From NCBI RefSeq assembly GCF_024168825.1, contig NZ_JALJWH010000001.1, forward strand, positions 4,712,001 to 4,776,000: 64,000 nucleotides of DNA, written 5' to 3'. This document shows positions 1 through 7,179 of this stretch, piece after piece. Source of the DNA: Paenarthrobacter sp. A20 (GTDB lineage Bacteria > Actinomycetota > Actinomycetes > Actinomycetales > Micrococcaceae). The notes beneath the pieces are model-generated. The model saw only the letters and a program-made list of their open reading frames with translations, was not told the origin of the DNA and ran no database searches. Both the position numbers and the translations under genes were made by a program. Every line of letters begins with the position of its first letter. The first letter of the stretch is position 1.

Positions 1-1017
1 GAGTCCGGGCTCACGCAGGTGCAGGAGCTCCTGCTGGCTGCGGCTCCGGCCATGTTCGGCGCTTTGGACGGGATGCCCGCACTGGCTAGGGTCCGGGCTA
101 ACCAGTTGAACGCGCCAAGCCTGCTCCGCGCGGCGGAGAAAGACCTGGAAACAGCCCGGAAGTTGTCGGGGATCGGGCAAGCACACCACGACCCGAACCG
201 AACAAAGATGCTGGAAAATGAGGTGGCCTACCTGAAGCAGGTGGAAGCCGGGGACGTACGGCTTTACCTCTATGACCGGGACCAGTCCCGGATTGTGCAA
301 ATGATCGGCACCCCAGACCCCAACACACGGCATGTGATCACCTACGTCCCGGGAACGTTCACCGGACTGAACATCTTCTACGAAGGCGGCGTACAGCAGG
401 TCTCGAAATACCTCAATAACAACGTGCCGGGGACGGTGGCTTTCGTCTATAAGGATGGGCGGTTCCCCGGAGAGGCGGACACCGCAGGAGGTCCCAACCT
501 GGCGAGAATTGGTGAGGCGAACGACGAGAACCTTGCACGCACCTCGGGGCAGCAACTGGCAGGTTTCGAGACCGGGATGCGCACTGACCCCTACCTGAAC
601 GGTGCCGAGCAAACTGGCATCGGGCACAGCTGGGGCCTGGCGAACCTCACCAGTTCCGAGGTCGCCGGAGCCCGATATGACAAGGTGATTTCCCTCGCCG
701 GGGCCGGAATGCTCCCGGACTGGAAACCACAGCCAACCACGGAATACTCGAACCTGTACTACTATGATCTGCTCGTCCATGGTCAGGGAGTTCCCAACCT
801 CATCACGAAGAGAGGGGTGGTGTGGGATGGAAATAACCCCATTCATCGGGATGAGTTCGAACAGCACTATTACCGCGGCCCCCACGACGACCAACTTAGG
901 GCGATTAACACCGTCGAAGAAGGGAACATCCTCATGGAAAACCACAACCTCATCGCCTCCGACAGCAAAGACAACAAGAAAGCGCTCAAAGACATGCTTG
1001 GAATTGTGACTCGATGA
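1..1017 (+). CDS. DUF1023-type alpha/beta hydrolase, 5' end outside window
   Basis: Open from the first base with no stop, so the N-terminus lies outside; a GTG at 19 is only an internal candidate start. The visible part fits the DUF1023 alpha/beta-hydrolase family: a nucleophile-elbow motif GHSWG near nt 622-636, preceded by the segment GTFTGLN and followed by a conserved stretch around 'SLAGAGMLPDW'. Family members are predicted serine hydrolases, poorly characterised, often with a WXG100-like N-terminal region, which cannot be checked here. The stop codon overlaps the start of the next lipoprotein gene (ATGA), so the two are probably translationally coupled. The last 27 codons (934-1017) recur three times downstream. 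Substrate unknown. Confidence 0.75.
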   Translation, partial: ESGLTQVQELLLAAAPAMFGALDGMPALARVRANQLNAPSLLRAAEKDLETARKLSGIGQAHHDPNRTKMLENEVAYLKQVEAGDVRLYLYDRDQSRIVQMIGTPDPNTRHVITYVPGTFTGLNIFYEGGVQQVSKYLNNNVPGTVAFVYKDGRFPGEADTAGGPNLARIGEANDENLARTSGQQLAGFETGMRTDPYLNGAEQTGIGHSWGLANLTSSEVAGARYDKVISLAGAGMLPDWKPQPTTEYSNLYYYDLLVHGQGVPNLITKRGVVWDGNNPIHRDEFEQHYYRGPHDDQLRAINTVEEGNILMENHNLIASDSKDNKKALKDMLGIVTR

Positions 1018-1565
1018 TAGGGCGACGCGGCACCATGGCGTTGTTGCTGGCGGGCCTCATGGGGCTTACGGGTTGCGCCGGAACCCCAAATACGAGTTCG
1101 ACAGAGTCAACTGTGCCAAGCGCCACCAAAACACAGGAGGAACCGGTGAAAGTTGAACTGACATGGCAGGATGCCAAAGCTCATACCCAAGCTCTGGAAC
1201 TGGAGATCGCCGCCCAAGTCCCTGAAGACGCCGTTATCTCGATCGATCAGAAGACGAAGGGCATGCTTCTGTCCTGCAACCGAACCAAACACAGCTGGAA
1301 TGGTTCAACGACAATCACGGTCACCGAAGGAACCAAAATCGAGCCGATCCTGAAAGAAATCAAAACCCACTATCAGAGTGGACAATACGTCGTCGAGGAC
1401 AGGCTTGATATCAGAGGATCATACGAAGTCCAGATAAGCCCTCACAATACGAGCGATGAAAACTACATTGTCGCCGAAGGGTTAGCCCCAAACCAGATCC
1501 GCATTGATTCGGGCTCTGAGTGTTTCACGTTGCCAGAAGGTATTTACCCGGGCGGGAATTTTTAG
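1014..1565 (+). CDS. Lipoprotein A of a four-member tandem family
   Basis: 183 aa with a signal peptide ending in the lipobox LTGC (Cys21), then a Thr/Ser-rich linker and a soluble domain of about 140 residues. Family hallmarks seen in all four copies: 'LTWQ-AK' after the linker, 'LLSCN' in the middle and a C-terminal 'CF-LPEGIYPGG-F'. The two non-lipobox cysteines could form a disulfide. The ATG overlaps the hydrolase stop. I do not recognise the family. Position behind a putative secreted hydrolase, and its multiplication, make an immunity or binding partner role possible; this is inference only. Confidence 0.8.
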   Translation: MIGRRGTMALLLAGLMGLTGCAGTPNTSSTESTVPSATKTQEEPVKVELTWQDAKAHTQALELEIAAQVPEDAVISIDQKTKGMLLSCNRTKHSWNGSTTITVTEGTKIEPILKEIKTHYQSGQYVVEDRLDIRGSYEVQISPHNTSDENYIVAEGLAPNQIRIDSGSECFTLPEGIYPGGNF

Positions 1566-1571
1566 ATCCTC

Positions 1572-1655
1572 ATGAAAAACCAGAACCTCCTCGCCTCGTA
1601 CAGCGAGGACAACGTGCACGTGCCCAAGTGCATGCTGGGAAGTGCAATTCGGTGA
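1572..1655 (+). CDS. 27-codon mini-ORF, duplicated tail of the hydrolase (copy 2)
   Basis: ATG plus 27 codons and TGA, the same length as the last 27 codons plus stop of the upstream hydrolase (934-1017), and recognisably the same sequence at its start (M-x-N-x-N-L) and at the 'ML' near its end. Its TGA overlaps the GTG start of lipoprotein B (GTGA), reproducing the coupling seen at the hydrolase-lipoprotein A junction. Either a simple duplication scar or a small leader cistron that keeps lipoprotein B translated. No Shine-Dalgarno sequence of note upstream. Confidence 0.45.
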   Translation: MKNQNLLASYSEDNVHVPKCMLGSAIR

Positions 1656-2209
1656 GGATTCGGAGCGGCGCCGTGGCGTTGATGCTGGTCGTTTCAATCG
1701 GGCTTGCCGGCTGCGCCGGAAACCCAAGCGCGAGTTCGACGGAGTCAACCGTGCCAACTGCCAGTGATACACAGGAGGAACCGTTGATAGCCGAACTGAC
1801 CTGGCAGGAAGCTAAAGCAAGCACGGCAAAGGAAGCGCTGGAGATCGCGGCCTTGATCCCAAAGGACAAGATTACTTCCATAGTCCAGAAAGAGACGGGC
1901 GTTCTCCTATCCTGCAGCAATACCGAACACAACTGGAACGGTTCGACTTCGATCACGCTGACTGAGGGAAGCGAAGCTGAATCTGTCGTGAAAGAACTTG
2001 AGACGGCTGCTCGGGCACACTACACGGATCATCGTTTTGAGGTCTCAAGCGACCGGACCATACAAGGCACCTTTCGTGTTGAGATAAGCGATCCGGCCAC
2101 CTCGGAAATGTATCTCATCAGGGAGGACGATCCCGGCGTCATTCGCATTGCATCAGGTTCGCCTTGCTTCACTTTGCCCGAGGGCATCTACCCGGGTGGG
2201 GATTTCTAG
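1652..2209 (+). CDS. Lipoprotein B of the tandem family
   Basis: 185 aa, GTG start chosen because it aligns with the start of the other copies and puts the lipobox LAGC at Cys21; the reading frame stays open upstream to 1520 but that extension is antiparallel to nothing known and is not conserved. This is the most divergent copy: it has 'LTWQEAKAS', 'LLSCS' and the C-terminal 'CFTLPEGIYPGGDF', but the central part differs clearly from A, C and D. Predicted lipid-anchored extracytoplasmic protein of unknown function. Confidence 0.75.
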   Translation: MRIRSGAVALMLVVSIGLAGCAGNPSASSTESTVPTASDTQEEPLIAELTWQEAKASTAKEALEIAALIPKDKITSIVQKETGVLLSCSNTEHNWNGSTSITLTEGSEAESVVKELETAARAHYTDHRFEVSSDRTIQGTFRVEISDPATSEMYLIREDDPGVIRIASGSPCFTLPEGIYPGGDF

Positions 2210-2215
2210 ATCCTC

Positions 2216-2300
2216 ATGAGCAACCAGAACCTCATCGCCTCCACAAGCGAAGACAAGCAAGCAAGTACTCAAAGACAGGCTTGGCATTGTGGCTCGATGA
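2216..2300 (+). pseudogene. Frameshifted copy 3 of the hydrolase tail
   Basis: Starts like the other tail copies (ATG, then N-Q-N-L-I-A-S) but carries one extra base near 2252-2260 relative to copy 4 (81 instead of 80 nt from its ATG to the lipoprotein ATG). The mini-ORF therefore runs in frame into lipoprotein C instead of ending on an ATGA overlap. Translation from 2216 would put 27 unrelated residues before the signal peptide. Confidence 0.5.
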
Positions 2301-2845
2301 GGGCGCGTCGCGGTGCCATGGCGTTGTTGCTCGCGGCAGGTTCGATCGGGCTTGCCGGTTGCGCCGGGCCACCCACCGGGAGTTCGACGGAGTCGACTGT
2401 GCCAACTGCGGCCAAAACACAGGAGGCAACGATGAATGCTGAGCTGACATGGCAGCAAGCGAAAGCTCATACACAAGCAATGGAACTGGAGATTGCCGCC
2501 CTGATCCCAAAAAATGCTGATTACTCCATTGATCAGAAAAAGAAGGGCATGCTTCTGTCCTGCAACAGCACCCAACACAAATGGAAAGGTTCCACTACCA
2601 TCACGGTCGTTGGAGGAACCAACATCGAGCCGATCGTGAAGGACATCGAAGCCCACTACCGGGCGAAAGGAACGAAAGTATCCGCCGACAGGAATGTCGA
2701 CGAAGACTATCGAATCCAAATCGATCTGGGAGGCGGGGAGAACTACATCGTCGCAGAAGGCTTGGCCCCAAATGAAATCCGTATCGCCTCGGGATCTGAG
2801 TGTTTCATTTTGCCCGAGGGCATCTACCCGGGCGGGGATTTTTAG
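2297..2845 (+). CDS. Lipoprotein C of the tandem family
   Basis: 182 aa from the ATG at 2297, chosen because it aligns with lipoprotein D (MRARR) and gives a normal signal peptide with lipobox LAGC (Cys22). An in-frame upstream ATG at 2216 belongs to the frameshifted hydrolase-tail copy. Contains the family signatures 'LTWQQAKAHTQ', 'LLSCN' and a C-terminal 'CFILPEGIYPGGDF'. Closest to D. Function unknown. Confidence 0.78.
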   Translation: MRARRGAMALLLAAGSIGLAGCAGPPTGSSTESTVPTAAKTQEATMNAELTWQQAKAHTQAMELEIAALIPKNADYSIDQKKKGMLLSCNSTQHKWKGSTTITVVGGTNIEPIVKDIEAHYRAKGTKVSADRNVDEDYRIQIDLGGGENYIVAEGLAPNEIRIASGSECFILPEGIYPGGDF

Positions 2846-2851
2846 GTCCTC

Positions 2852-2935
2852 ATGAACAACCACAACCTCATCGACTCAAACAACGAAAACAACGAGCAAG
2901 TACTCAAAGACATGCTTGGAATTGTGGCTAGATGA
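2852..2935 (+). CDS. 27-codon mini-ORF, duplicated tail of the hydrolase (copy 4)
   Basis: Intact 27-codon frame ending in 'KDMLGIVAR', nearly identical to the hydrolase C-terminus 'KDMLGIVTR'. Its TGA overlaps the ATG of lipoprotein D (ATGA). Same length and same coupling as the authentic hydrolase tail (934-1017) and as copy 2. The N-terminal half is more diverged (Asn-rich) than the C-terminal half. Confidence 0.5.
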   Translation: MNNHNLIDSNNENNEQVLKDMLGIVAR

Positions 2936-3486
2936 GGGCGCGTCGCCGTGCCATGGCGTTGTGGCTGGTGGCAGGTTCGATCGGGCTCGCCGCTTGTGCT
3001 GGAAACCCCAACACGGGTTCAATCCAGTCGACCGTGCCAACGCCTGTTAAAACACAAGAGGAACCGATGAAAGCTGAACTGACCTGGCAGGAAGCAAAGA
3101 CCCAGGCCCAAGCCATGGAAGTGAAGCTCGCCGCCCTAATCCCAAAAGACGCTGTTATCTCGATCGATCAGAAGAAGAAGGGCATGCTTCTGTCTTGCAA
3201 CAAAACCCAACACAAATGGAAGAGTTCAACCACCATCACGATTGCCGCAGGAACGAACATTGAGCCGGTGGTGAAGGACATCGAAGCCCACTATCAGAGC
3301 AGCCTCTTTGGAGTCAGGAACAGGCTTGACATCAGGGGTTCCTATGAAGTTCAAATGATCGCTCTCAGCGGAAGCGGGGAGAGCTATATTGTTGCCGAAG
3401 GCCTGGCCCCAAATCAGATAGACATCGATTCAGGTTCGCCTTGCTTCACACTGCCCGAGGGCATCTACCCGGGTGGGGACTTCTGA
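2932..3486 (+). CDS. Lipoprotein D of the tandem family
   Basis: 184 aa; signal peptide with lipobox LAAC (Cys22), Thr/Ser-rich linker, then 'LTWQEAK', 'LLSCN' and terminal 'CFTLPEGIYPGGDF'. ATG overlaps the stop of the preceding 27-codon frame. Last member of the array; the following gene is on the other strand. Same unknown extracytoplasmic function as the paralogues. Confidence 0.8.
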   Translation: MRARRRAMALWLVAGSIGLAACAGNPNTGSIQSTVPTPVKTQEEPMKAELTWQEAKTQAQAMEVKLAALIPKDAVISIDQKKKGMLLSCNKTQHKWKSSTTITIAAGTNIEPVVKDIEAHYQSSLFGVRNRLDIRGSYEVQMIALSGSGESYIVAEGLAPNQIDIDSGSPCFTLPEGIYPGGDF

Positions 3487-3543
3487 AGCGCAGTTCCGCG
3501 TGGAGTGGTACAAACTTCACGTCGTCCGGTGCCTGCTCCTTCC

Positions 3544-4101
3544 TCATTCAGCCCGGCGATAATGCATCGCCACCGCTCCGTTACTGAGCGGCTCGGCCGA
3601 GATCAGTTCAAGGCGCCGGGTGCTGGGCAGTCCGCCTTGGTAAAGGGTGGGTCCGTGGCCTGTGATCATGGGGTGGATGAGGAATTTGTACTCGTCGATC
3701 AGGCCCAATCGGTCCAGCTCTGTTGCTAGTTTCCCGCTGCCGACAAGCACCCCCTTGGGAGTCCTGTCCTTGAGTTCCTGAACGGCCGTACCCAGTTCGC
3801 CGACCAGCCGGTGGCTGTTCGTCCAGGGGAAGTCGCTCCGCGTTGTGGAAACGACGTACTTGGGTTTTCCCTCCAAGGTGATCGCCCACTCGCGTAGGGC
3901 TGGCGGCGCTTCTACTTCGCCGCGAGCAACCAGGGGCCAGTAGACCTCCATCATTTCGTAGGTAGTCCGGCCCCAGAGCATTGCGCCGCTCTGATCCAGG
4001 AGACGCGTGAAGTGGGCGTGCGTCTCGTCGTCGGCGATGCCCTCCTGATGGTCCACGCAACCATCAAGCGTGACGTTGATGCTGAACGTTAGAAGGCCCA
4101 T
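3544..4101 (-). CDS. Dihydrofolate reductase family protein (RibD C-terminal type)
   Basis: 185 aa. N-terminal 'FSINVTLDGCVDH' and 'MLWGRTTYEMME' are typical of the DHFR/RibD C-terminal superfamily of NADPH-dependent reductases; 'GVLVGSGKLATELDRLGLIDEY' and 'PMITGHGPTLY' fit the second half. These stand-alone proteins are common and mostly without a known substrate; there is no folate or riboflavin gene beside it. The ATG lies 6 nt behind a TAGAAT box with no Shine-Dalgarno, suggesting a leaderless mRNA. Confidence 0.8.
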   Translation of the reverse strand: MGLLTFSINVTLDGCVDHQEGIADDETHAHFTRLLDQSGAMLWGRTTYEMMEVYWPLVARGEVEAPPALREWAITLEGKPKYVVSTTRSDFPWTNSHRLVGELGTAVQELKDRTPKGVLVGSGKLATELDRLGLIDEYKFLIHPMITGHGPTLYQGGLPSTRRLELISAEPLSNGAVAMHYRRAE

Positions 4102-4107
4102 TCGACG

Positions 4108-4113
4108 ATTCTA
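4108..4113 (-). promoter_or_regulatory. -10 box of a probably leaderless transcript (DHFR-family gene)
   Basis: TAGAAT on the minus strand, 6 nt before the ATG at 4101. No ribosome-binding site is present between them. Confidence 0.4.
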
Positions 4114-4192
4114 GGCCGCGAATCGCAACAGCGCACCGGACAACGGAGGAATGCATAGGGCCAGGAGTGCCAACAATAACGCATCCCTCTCA

Positions 4193-4212
4193 GATACCCT
4201 ATGGGGGTATAC
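4193..4212. promoter_or_regulatory. CsoR-type operator
   Basis: TACCCTATGGGGGTA at 4195-4209, matching the TACCC-n-GGGGTA architecture of CsoR-family operators. It sits 41 bp before the DUF6153 start. The same design occurs at 28374-28430 and 30612-30627 upstream of the CstR-controlled genes. No CsoR gene is adjacent, so the regulator must be encoded elsewhere or be the CstR-like protein at 28 kb. Confidence 0.6.
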
Positions 4213-4249
4213 TGTCACCACTGGAAGTGGACGAAGGTGGTGAAGCATC

Positions 4250-4684
4250 ATGAGCAAGCAGCTGTCCCCTCAACCTCGTGCCGCCCTCCTCGGGCGGGCG
4301 TTGCTTCTACTTCTGGTAACGGCCGTCATTGCAGGCATATTCGGAATGCACATCATCAGCGGTTCCCATGGGGCAGGTGGATCGCATGGGACTCATGCGG
4401 CATCGCCTGTAGTGGGCACCCCATCGTCCCACCATGCGCACGGCTCTTCTCTTGAGGTGAGCGGTGCCCCGGCTGGCGACGATCACGGCACGGAATTTGG
4501 AACCTGCTCCTGCACTCAGGCTGCCAGTTGCATCCCATCCCTCACAACAGCTTCCCTGAGCGCTCCCCCACCCACGACAGGCGAAGTCACCCCTGCATCG
4601 TGGGAACTGCCCACCATTTTTCCGTCCTGGTCCTACCAACCCCACGGTCCTACACCCGGGCAACTCTGCATCAGCCGTACGTAA
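4250..4684 (+). CDS. DUF6153-like membrane-anchored His/Ser-rich protein
   Basis: 144 aa: one hydrophobic segment (about residues 17-37), then a His/Ser/Gly-rich region (several HG, HH, SH pairs), a 'CSCTQAASC' cysteine cluster and a Pro-rich tail. This layout resembles DUF6153 proteins, which in actinobacteria accompany copper genes. Metal binding by the His and Cys residues is an inference. The gene follows a CsoR-like operator and precedes a DUF305 lipoprotein, supporting a copper-responsive pair. An overlapping ATG at 4201 in another frame is not credible. Confidence 0.6.
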   Translation: MSKQLSPQPRAALLGRALLLLLVTAVIAGIFGMHIISGSHGAGGSHGTHAASPVVGTPSSHHAHGSSLEVSGAPAGDDHGTEFGTCSCTQAASCIPSLTTASLSAPPPTTGEVTPASWELPTIFPSWSYQPHGPTPGQLCISRT

Positions 4685-4790
4685 GCACTGGATGGCCCGA
4701 TAACAACCGGGACCGCACATCCATTCACCATCTGCTGACTACCGGCCGGCTGACTATCCACGCCGCCCGAAATGCAAAGGACTTTTACTC

Positions 4791-5408
4791 ATGAACAGAA
4801 CTCACTTCACTGTGACCGGAGCGGCTCTCGCAGGTCTGCTTGCCCTGGCTGGTTGCGCTTCGAACCCTGGCTCCGGTTCCATGCCAGGCATGGACCATGG
4901 AAGTTCCGGCACCTCCATCAGCCCCTCTGCGAACAGCGGCGACGCCGGGCACAACGCAGCGGACACCATGTTCGCCCAGATGATGATCCCCCATCACTCC
5001 CAAGCGGTGGAGATGTCCGATGCCATGCTGGCGAAGGCTGACATCCCGGCCTCGATTACCAACTTGGCCGTGAAGATCAAAGACGCGCAGGCACCCGAAA
5101 TAGAGAAGATGACGGGGTGGCTGAACAGCTGGAACGTGCCTGTCATGGGATCCTCGGGTCATGGCGGCCACGGCATGGACGGCATGCTGAGCGAGGCGGA
5201 CCTGCAGAAGCTTAGAGATGCCCAGGGTGTGGACGCGACCAAGCTCTTCCTCACGCAGATGATCGCGCATCACGAAGGTGCTGTGACCATGGCCAAAACC
5301 GAGATAGCCCAGGGCAAGAACCCGGAGGCTGTCCAGCTAGGCAAGGACATCGTCACCGCGCAGGAAGCAGAGATTCGGGAAATGCGGGATCTGCTGACCG
5401 GACTCTAA
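4791..5408 (+). CDS. DUF305 lipoprotein, putative copper-associated
   Basis: 205 aa with signal peptide and lipobox LAGC (Cys22). Two DUF305 half-repeats, each with the hallmark Met/His motif: 'MMIPHHSQAVEMSD' and 'MIAHHEGAVTMAK'. A Gly/Met/His-rich stretch (GMDHGSS) lies after the lipobox. DUF305 proteins are ferritin-like helical bundles often linked to copper resistance. AAAGGA precedes the ATG. 106 bp downstream of the DUF6153 gene, probably co-transcribed, followed by a terminator. Confidence 0.85.
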   Translation: MNRTHFTVTGAALAGLLALAGCASNPGSGSMPGMDHGSSGTSISPSANSGDAGHNAADTMFAQMMIPHHSQAVEMSDAMLAKADIPASITNLAVKIKDAQAPEIEKMTGWLNSWNVPVMGSSGHGGHGMDGMLSEADLQKLRDAQGVDATKLFLTQMIAHHEGAVTMAKTEIAQGKNPEAVQLGKDIVTAQEAEIREMRDLLTGL

Positions 5409-5426
5409 CCTCACCGTCTGGTGACG

Positions 5427-5464
5427 CAAGGGCTCGACGGCGGGAGGTCGCCGTCGAGCCTTTG
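5427..5464. terminator. Hairpin terminator after the DUF305 gene
   Basis: 12-bp perfect stem GGCTCGACGGCG (5431-5442) with its complement (5449-5460), loop of 6, extended by AAG/CTT pairs and followed by TTTGC. Lies between convergent genes and could serve both. Confidence 0.75.
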
Positions 5465-5518
5465 CGCGCCGTCCGGAAGTCGACTGTTATGCAGCGGCCG
5501 ACGCGAAGTGCCGAGCGC

Positions 5519-6058
5519 CTAAAGCGTGTCTGGATCAACAATTGTCGTCGGGTAAGGCTTGCCCGGATTTTCAGGGGCGATACTGCTGATCTTCCACGCG
5601 TCGCCGGTCCTCTCAAGCTCAACGGTTTGGTCGTATACGTACCCCTCGCCGGGGCCTTGCACGCCGTTCACCGGACCGTGTTCCAGCTGTGTCTGCTCCG
5701 AGATCTCAACCTTGGCGCCGGTGTTGGTGATGGTGAATTTCTTGATGGTGATCTCCGAGCCGGTGTCCGTCAAAAGGACGCCATAGGGAGCAAACGCGTC
5801 CCTGCGTTGGTGGAGTTTTCGGTACTCAAGCTCTACACGCTCAACTGCCGCCGGGACGAAATCCATACTGATCTCCTCCTTGGTGGAGGAGAACCCTGTG
5901 ACAACTTGATGATTCCTACGGTCGATGGCCCGCTCGATAAGAGACTGAACAGTGGCCTTCGCTTCCGCGTCGGGCTGTGGGGCCGGCGCTGCACACGACG
6001 TCACGGAAAGCAGTGCAGCTACAGCAACCGACACCAGTGTTCTTTGCTGCATGATCAT
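5519..6058 (-). CDS. Lipoprotein of unknown function
   Basis: 179 aa; signal peptide with lipobox VTSC, then a soluble domain of about 150 residues containing 'ITIKKFTITNTGAKVEISEQTQL' like beta-strands and 'WKISSI', reminiscent of NTF2-like/SnoaL-type lipoprotein folds, but I do not assign a family. An alternative ATG two codons later is equally possible; neither has a clear Shine-Dalgarno. It stands alone between the DUF305 terminator and a long palindrome. Confidence 0.65.
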   Translation of the reverse strand: MIMQQRTLVSVAVAALLSVTSCAAPAPQPDAEAKATVQSLIERAIDRRNHQVVTGFSSTKEEISMDFVPAAVERVELEYRKLHQRRDAFAPYGVLLTDTGSEITIKKFTITNTGAKVEISEQTQLEHGPVNGVQGPGEGYVYDQTVELERTGDAWKISSIAPENPGKPYPTTIVDPDTL

Positions 6059-6165
6059 GAGCTGTCACCGTCCACACGATTCCCGGAATCGCCTCCCCCA
6101 TATGCAAAGGCTCGTGGCAACGTAGCATGTGGTCCGGGTCGAAACCAGATCCGGCCGGTAAGGGC

Positions 6166-6228
6166 GAGTTTTTGTACACGTAATGCCCCTAAGAAGCGCT
6201 CTTAAGGGCATTAAGTGTACAAAAACTC
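6166..6228. repeat. 63-bp near-perfect palindrome
   Basis: 29-bp arms (6166-6194 and 6200-6228) with only two mismatches (6180:6214 and 6189:6205) around a 5-nt loop. Outer arm GAGTTTTTGTACAC pairs with GTGTACAAAAACTC. It begins 7 bp past the ssuC stop, so it may end the ssu transcript, but no T-run follows the stem: the T5 tract is inside the arm. Its symmetry and length suggest a dispersed palindromic element. Confidence 0.7.
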
Positions 6229-6234
6229 CAATGG

Positions 6235-7179
6235 TTAGCGGCTGCTGCCCGCCAGCAAACCCCGGCGCTGCAGCAGTCGCTTTTCGATCGGCCCGAACAC
6301 CAGGAGCTCGATCAGGATGCCCACGAACAGGATCAGCAGGATCGCGGACATCACGATGGTCATATCGGAGAGCAAACGGCCCTGATCCAGCAAGGAGCCC
6401 AGCCCGAAGCCGATCGTGCCGCCCACTGCGATGATTTCCGCCGCCATGAGGGAACGCCAGGAGAAAGCCCAGCCCTGCTTCAAACCACCGATGTAGCCGG
6501 GAAGCGCGGCCGGGAGGACGATCTGCAACGCCATCTGGAGCCGGTTCGCGCCAAGCACGGTGCCCACACTGCGGTACTGCGGCGGGATCTGGTCCACACC
6601 CGAGATCAGCCCGTTGATGATGGACGGAATAGCGCCCATGAACACCACGAAGTAGACGGTGGCATCGGTCAGTCCGAACCAGATGATCGCGGCAGGAACC
6701 CACGCCACGGAAGGGAGCACCTGCAGCCCGGAAATCAGCGGCCCGAACGCACGACGCAAGGGAGCCACCTGAGCCAGAATCAACCCCACGGGGGTGGCGA
6801 TGACTACGGAGATCAGGAAGCCGATCACGCCACGCTGCAGCGAGGTCCACACAGCTTCCTGGACTTTGCCCTCGCCCCACATCGTCACGAACTGGGTGAG
6901 CACGTCCAACGGTCCCGGTACCAGGTCGCGGCGCTTGAACCCCAGCGAAACATAGAACTGCCACGCGAGGATAAGCACCACAAGCGCAGCGACGGGCAGC
7001 AGCACCCGCTTCCATTCGATACCGCGCTTGCGGCCCGTGTCCGACTGGAGGTTATCCAGGCCCGCTTCGAGGTCCCGGAGTTCCGAGGCATTGCCCTTCA
7101 ACGACGGCGAGGTGATGTGCTCTTTGGATTCAGTCACGGGAAGGGTCCGCTCTTCGGTGGTGATGGGGTTACTTGGCAT
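6235..7179 (-). CDS. ssuC: Sulfonate-type ABC transporter permease
   Basis: 314 aa of the SsuC/TauC/NrtB permease class: a cytosolic N-terminal tail of about 65 residues, six predicted membrane segments, and an EAA-like loop ending in 'LPAALPGYIGGLKQGWAFSWRSLMAAE', typical of this class. Start at 7179 chosen because it overlaps the upstream ssuB stop by 11 bp; a more distal start would run further into ssuB. Partner of the ATPase and the binding protein upstream. Substrate is probably alkanesulfonates or taurine, judged from the sulfur-gene context. Confidence 0.85.
   Translation of the reverse strand: MPSNPITTEERTLPVTESKEHITSPSLKGNASELRDLEAGLDNLQSDTGRKRGIEWKRVLLPVAALVVLILAWQFYVSLGFKRRDLVPGPLDVLTQFVTMWGEGKVQEAVWTSLQRGVIGFLISVVIATPVGLILAQVAPLRRAFGPLISGLQVLPSVAWVPAAIIWFGLTDATVYFVVFMGAIPSIINGLISGVDQIPPQYRSVGTVLGANRLQMALQIVLPAALPGYIGGLKQGWAFSWRSLMAAEIIAVGGTIGFGLGSLLDQGRLLSDMTIVMSAILLILFVGILIELLVFGPIEKRLLQRRGLLAGSSR

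Larger units (their letters stand above)
928..3486 (+). repeat. Four tandem units of about 640 bp (hydrolase tail plus lipoprotein)
   Basis: Units 928-1565, 1566-2209, 2210-2845 and 2846-3486. Each opens with the hydrolase-tail segment (ATCCTCATG or GTCCTCATG) and ends with a lipoprotein stop codon. Unit 1 includes the real hydrolase 3' end. The boundary inside the hydrolase coding sequence shows that the duplications took the last ~30 codons of the hydrolase along with the lipoprotein gene. Confidence 0.8.
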
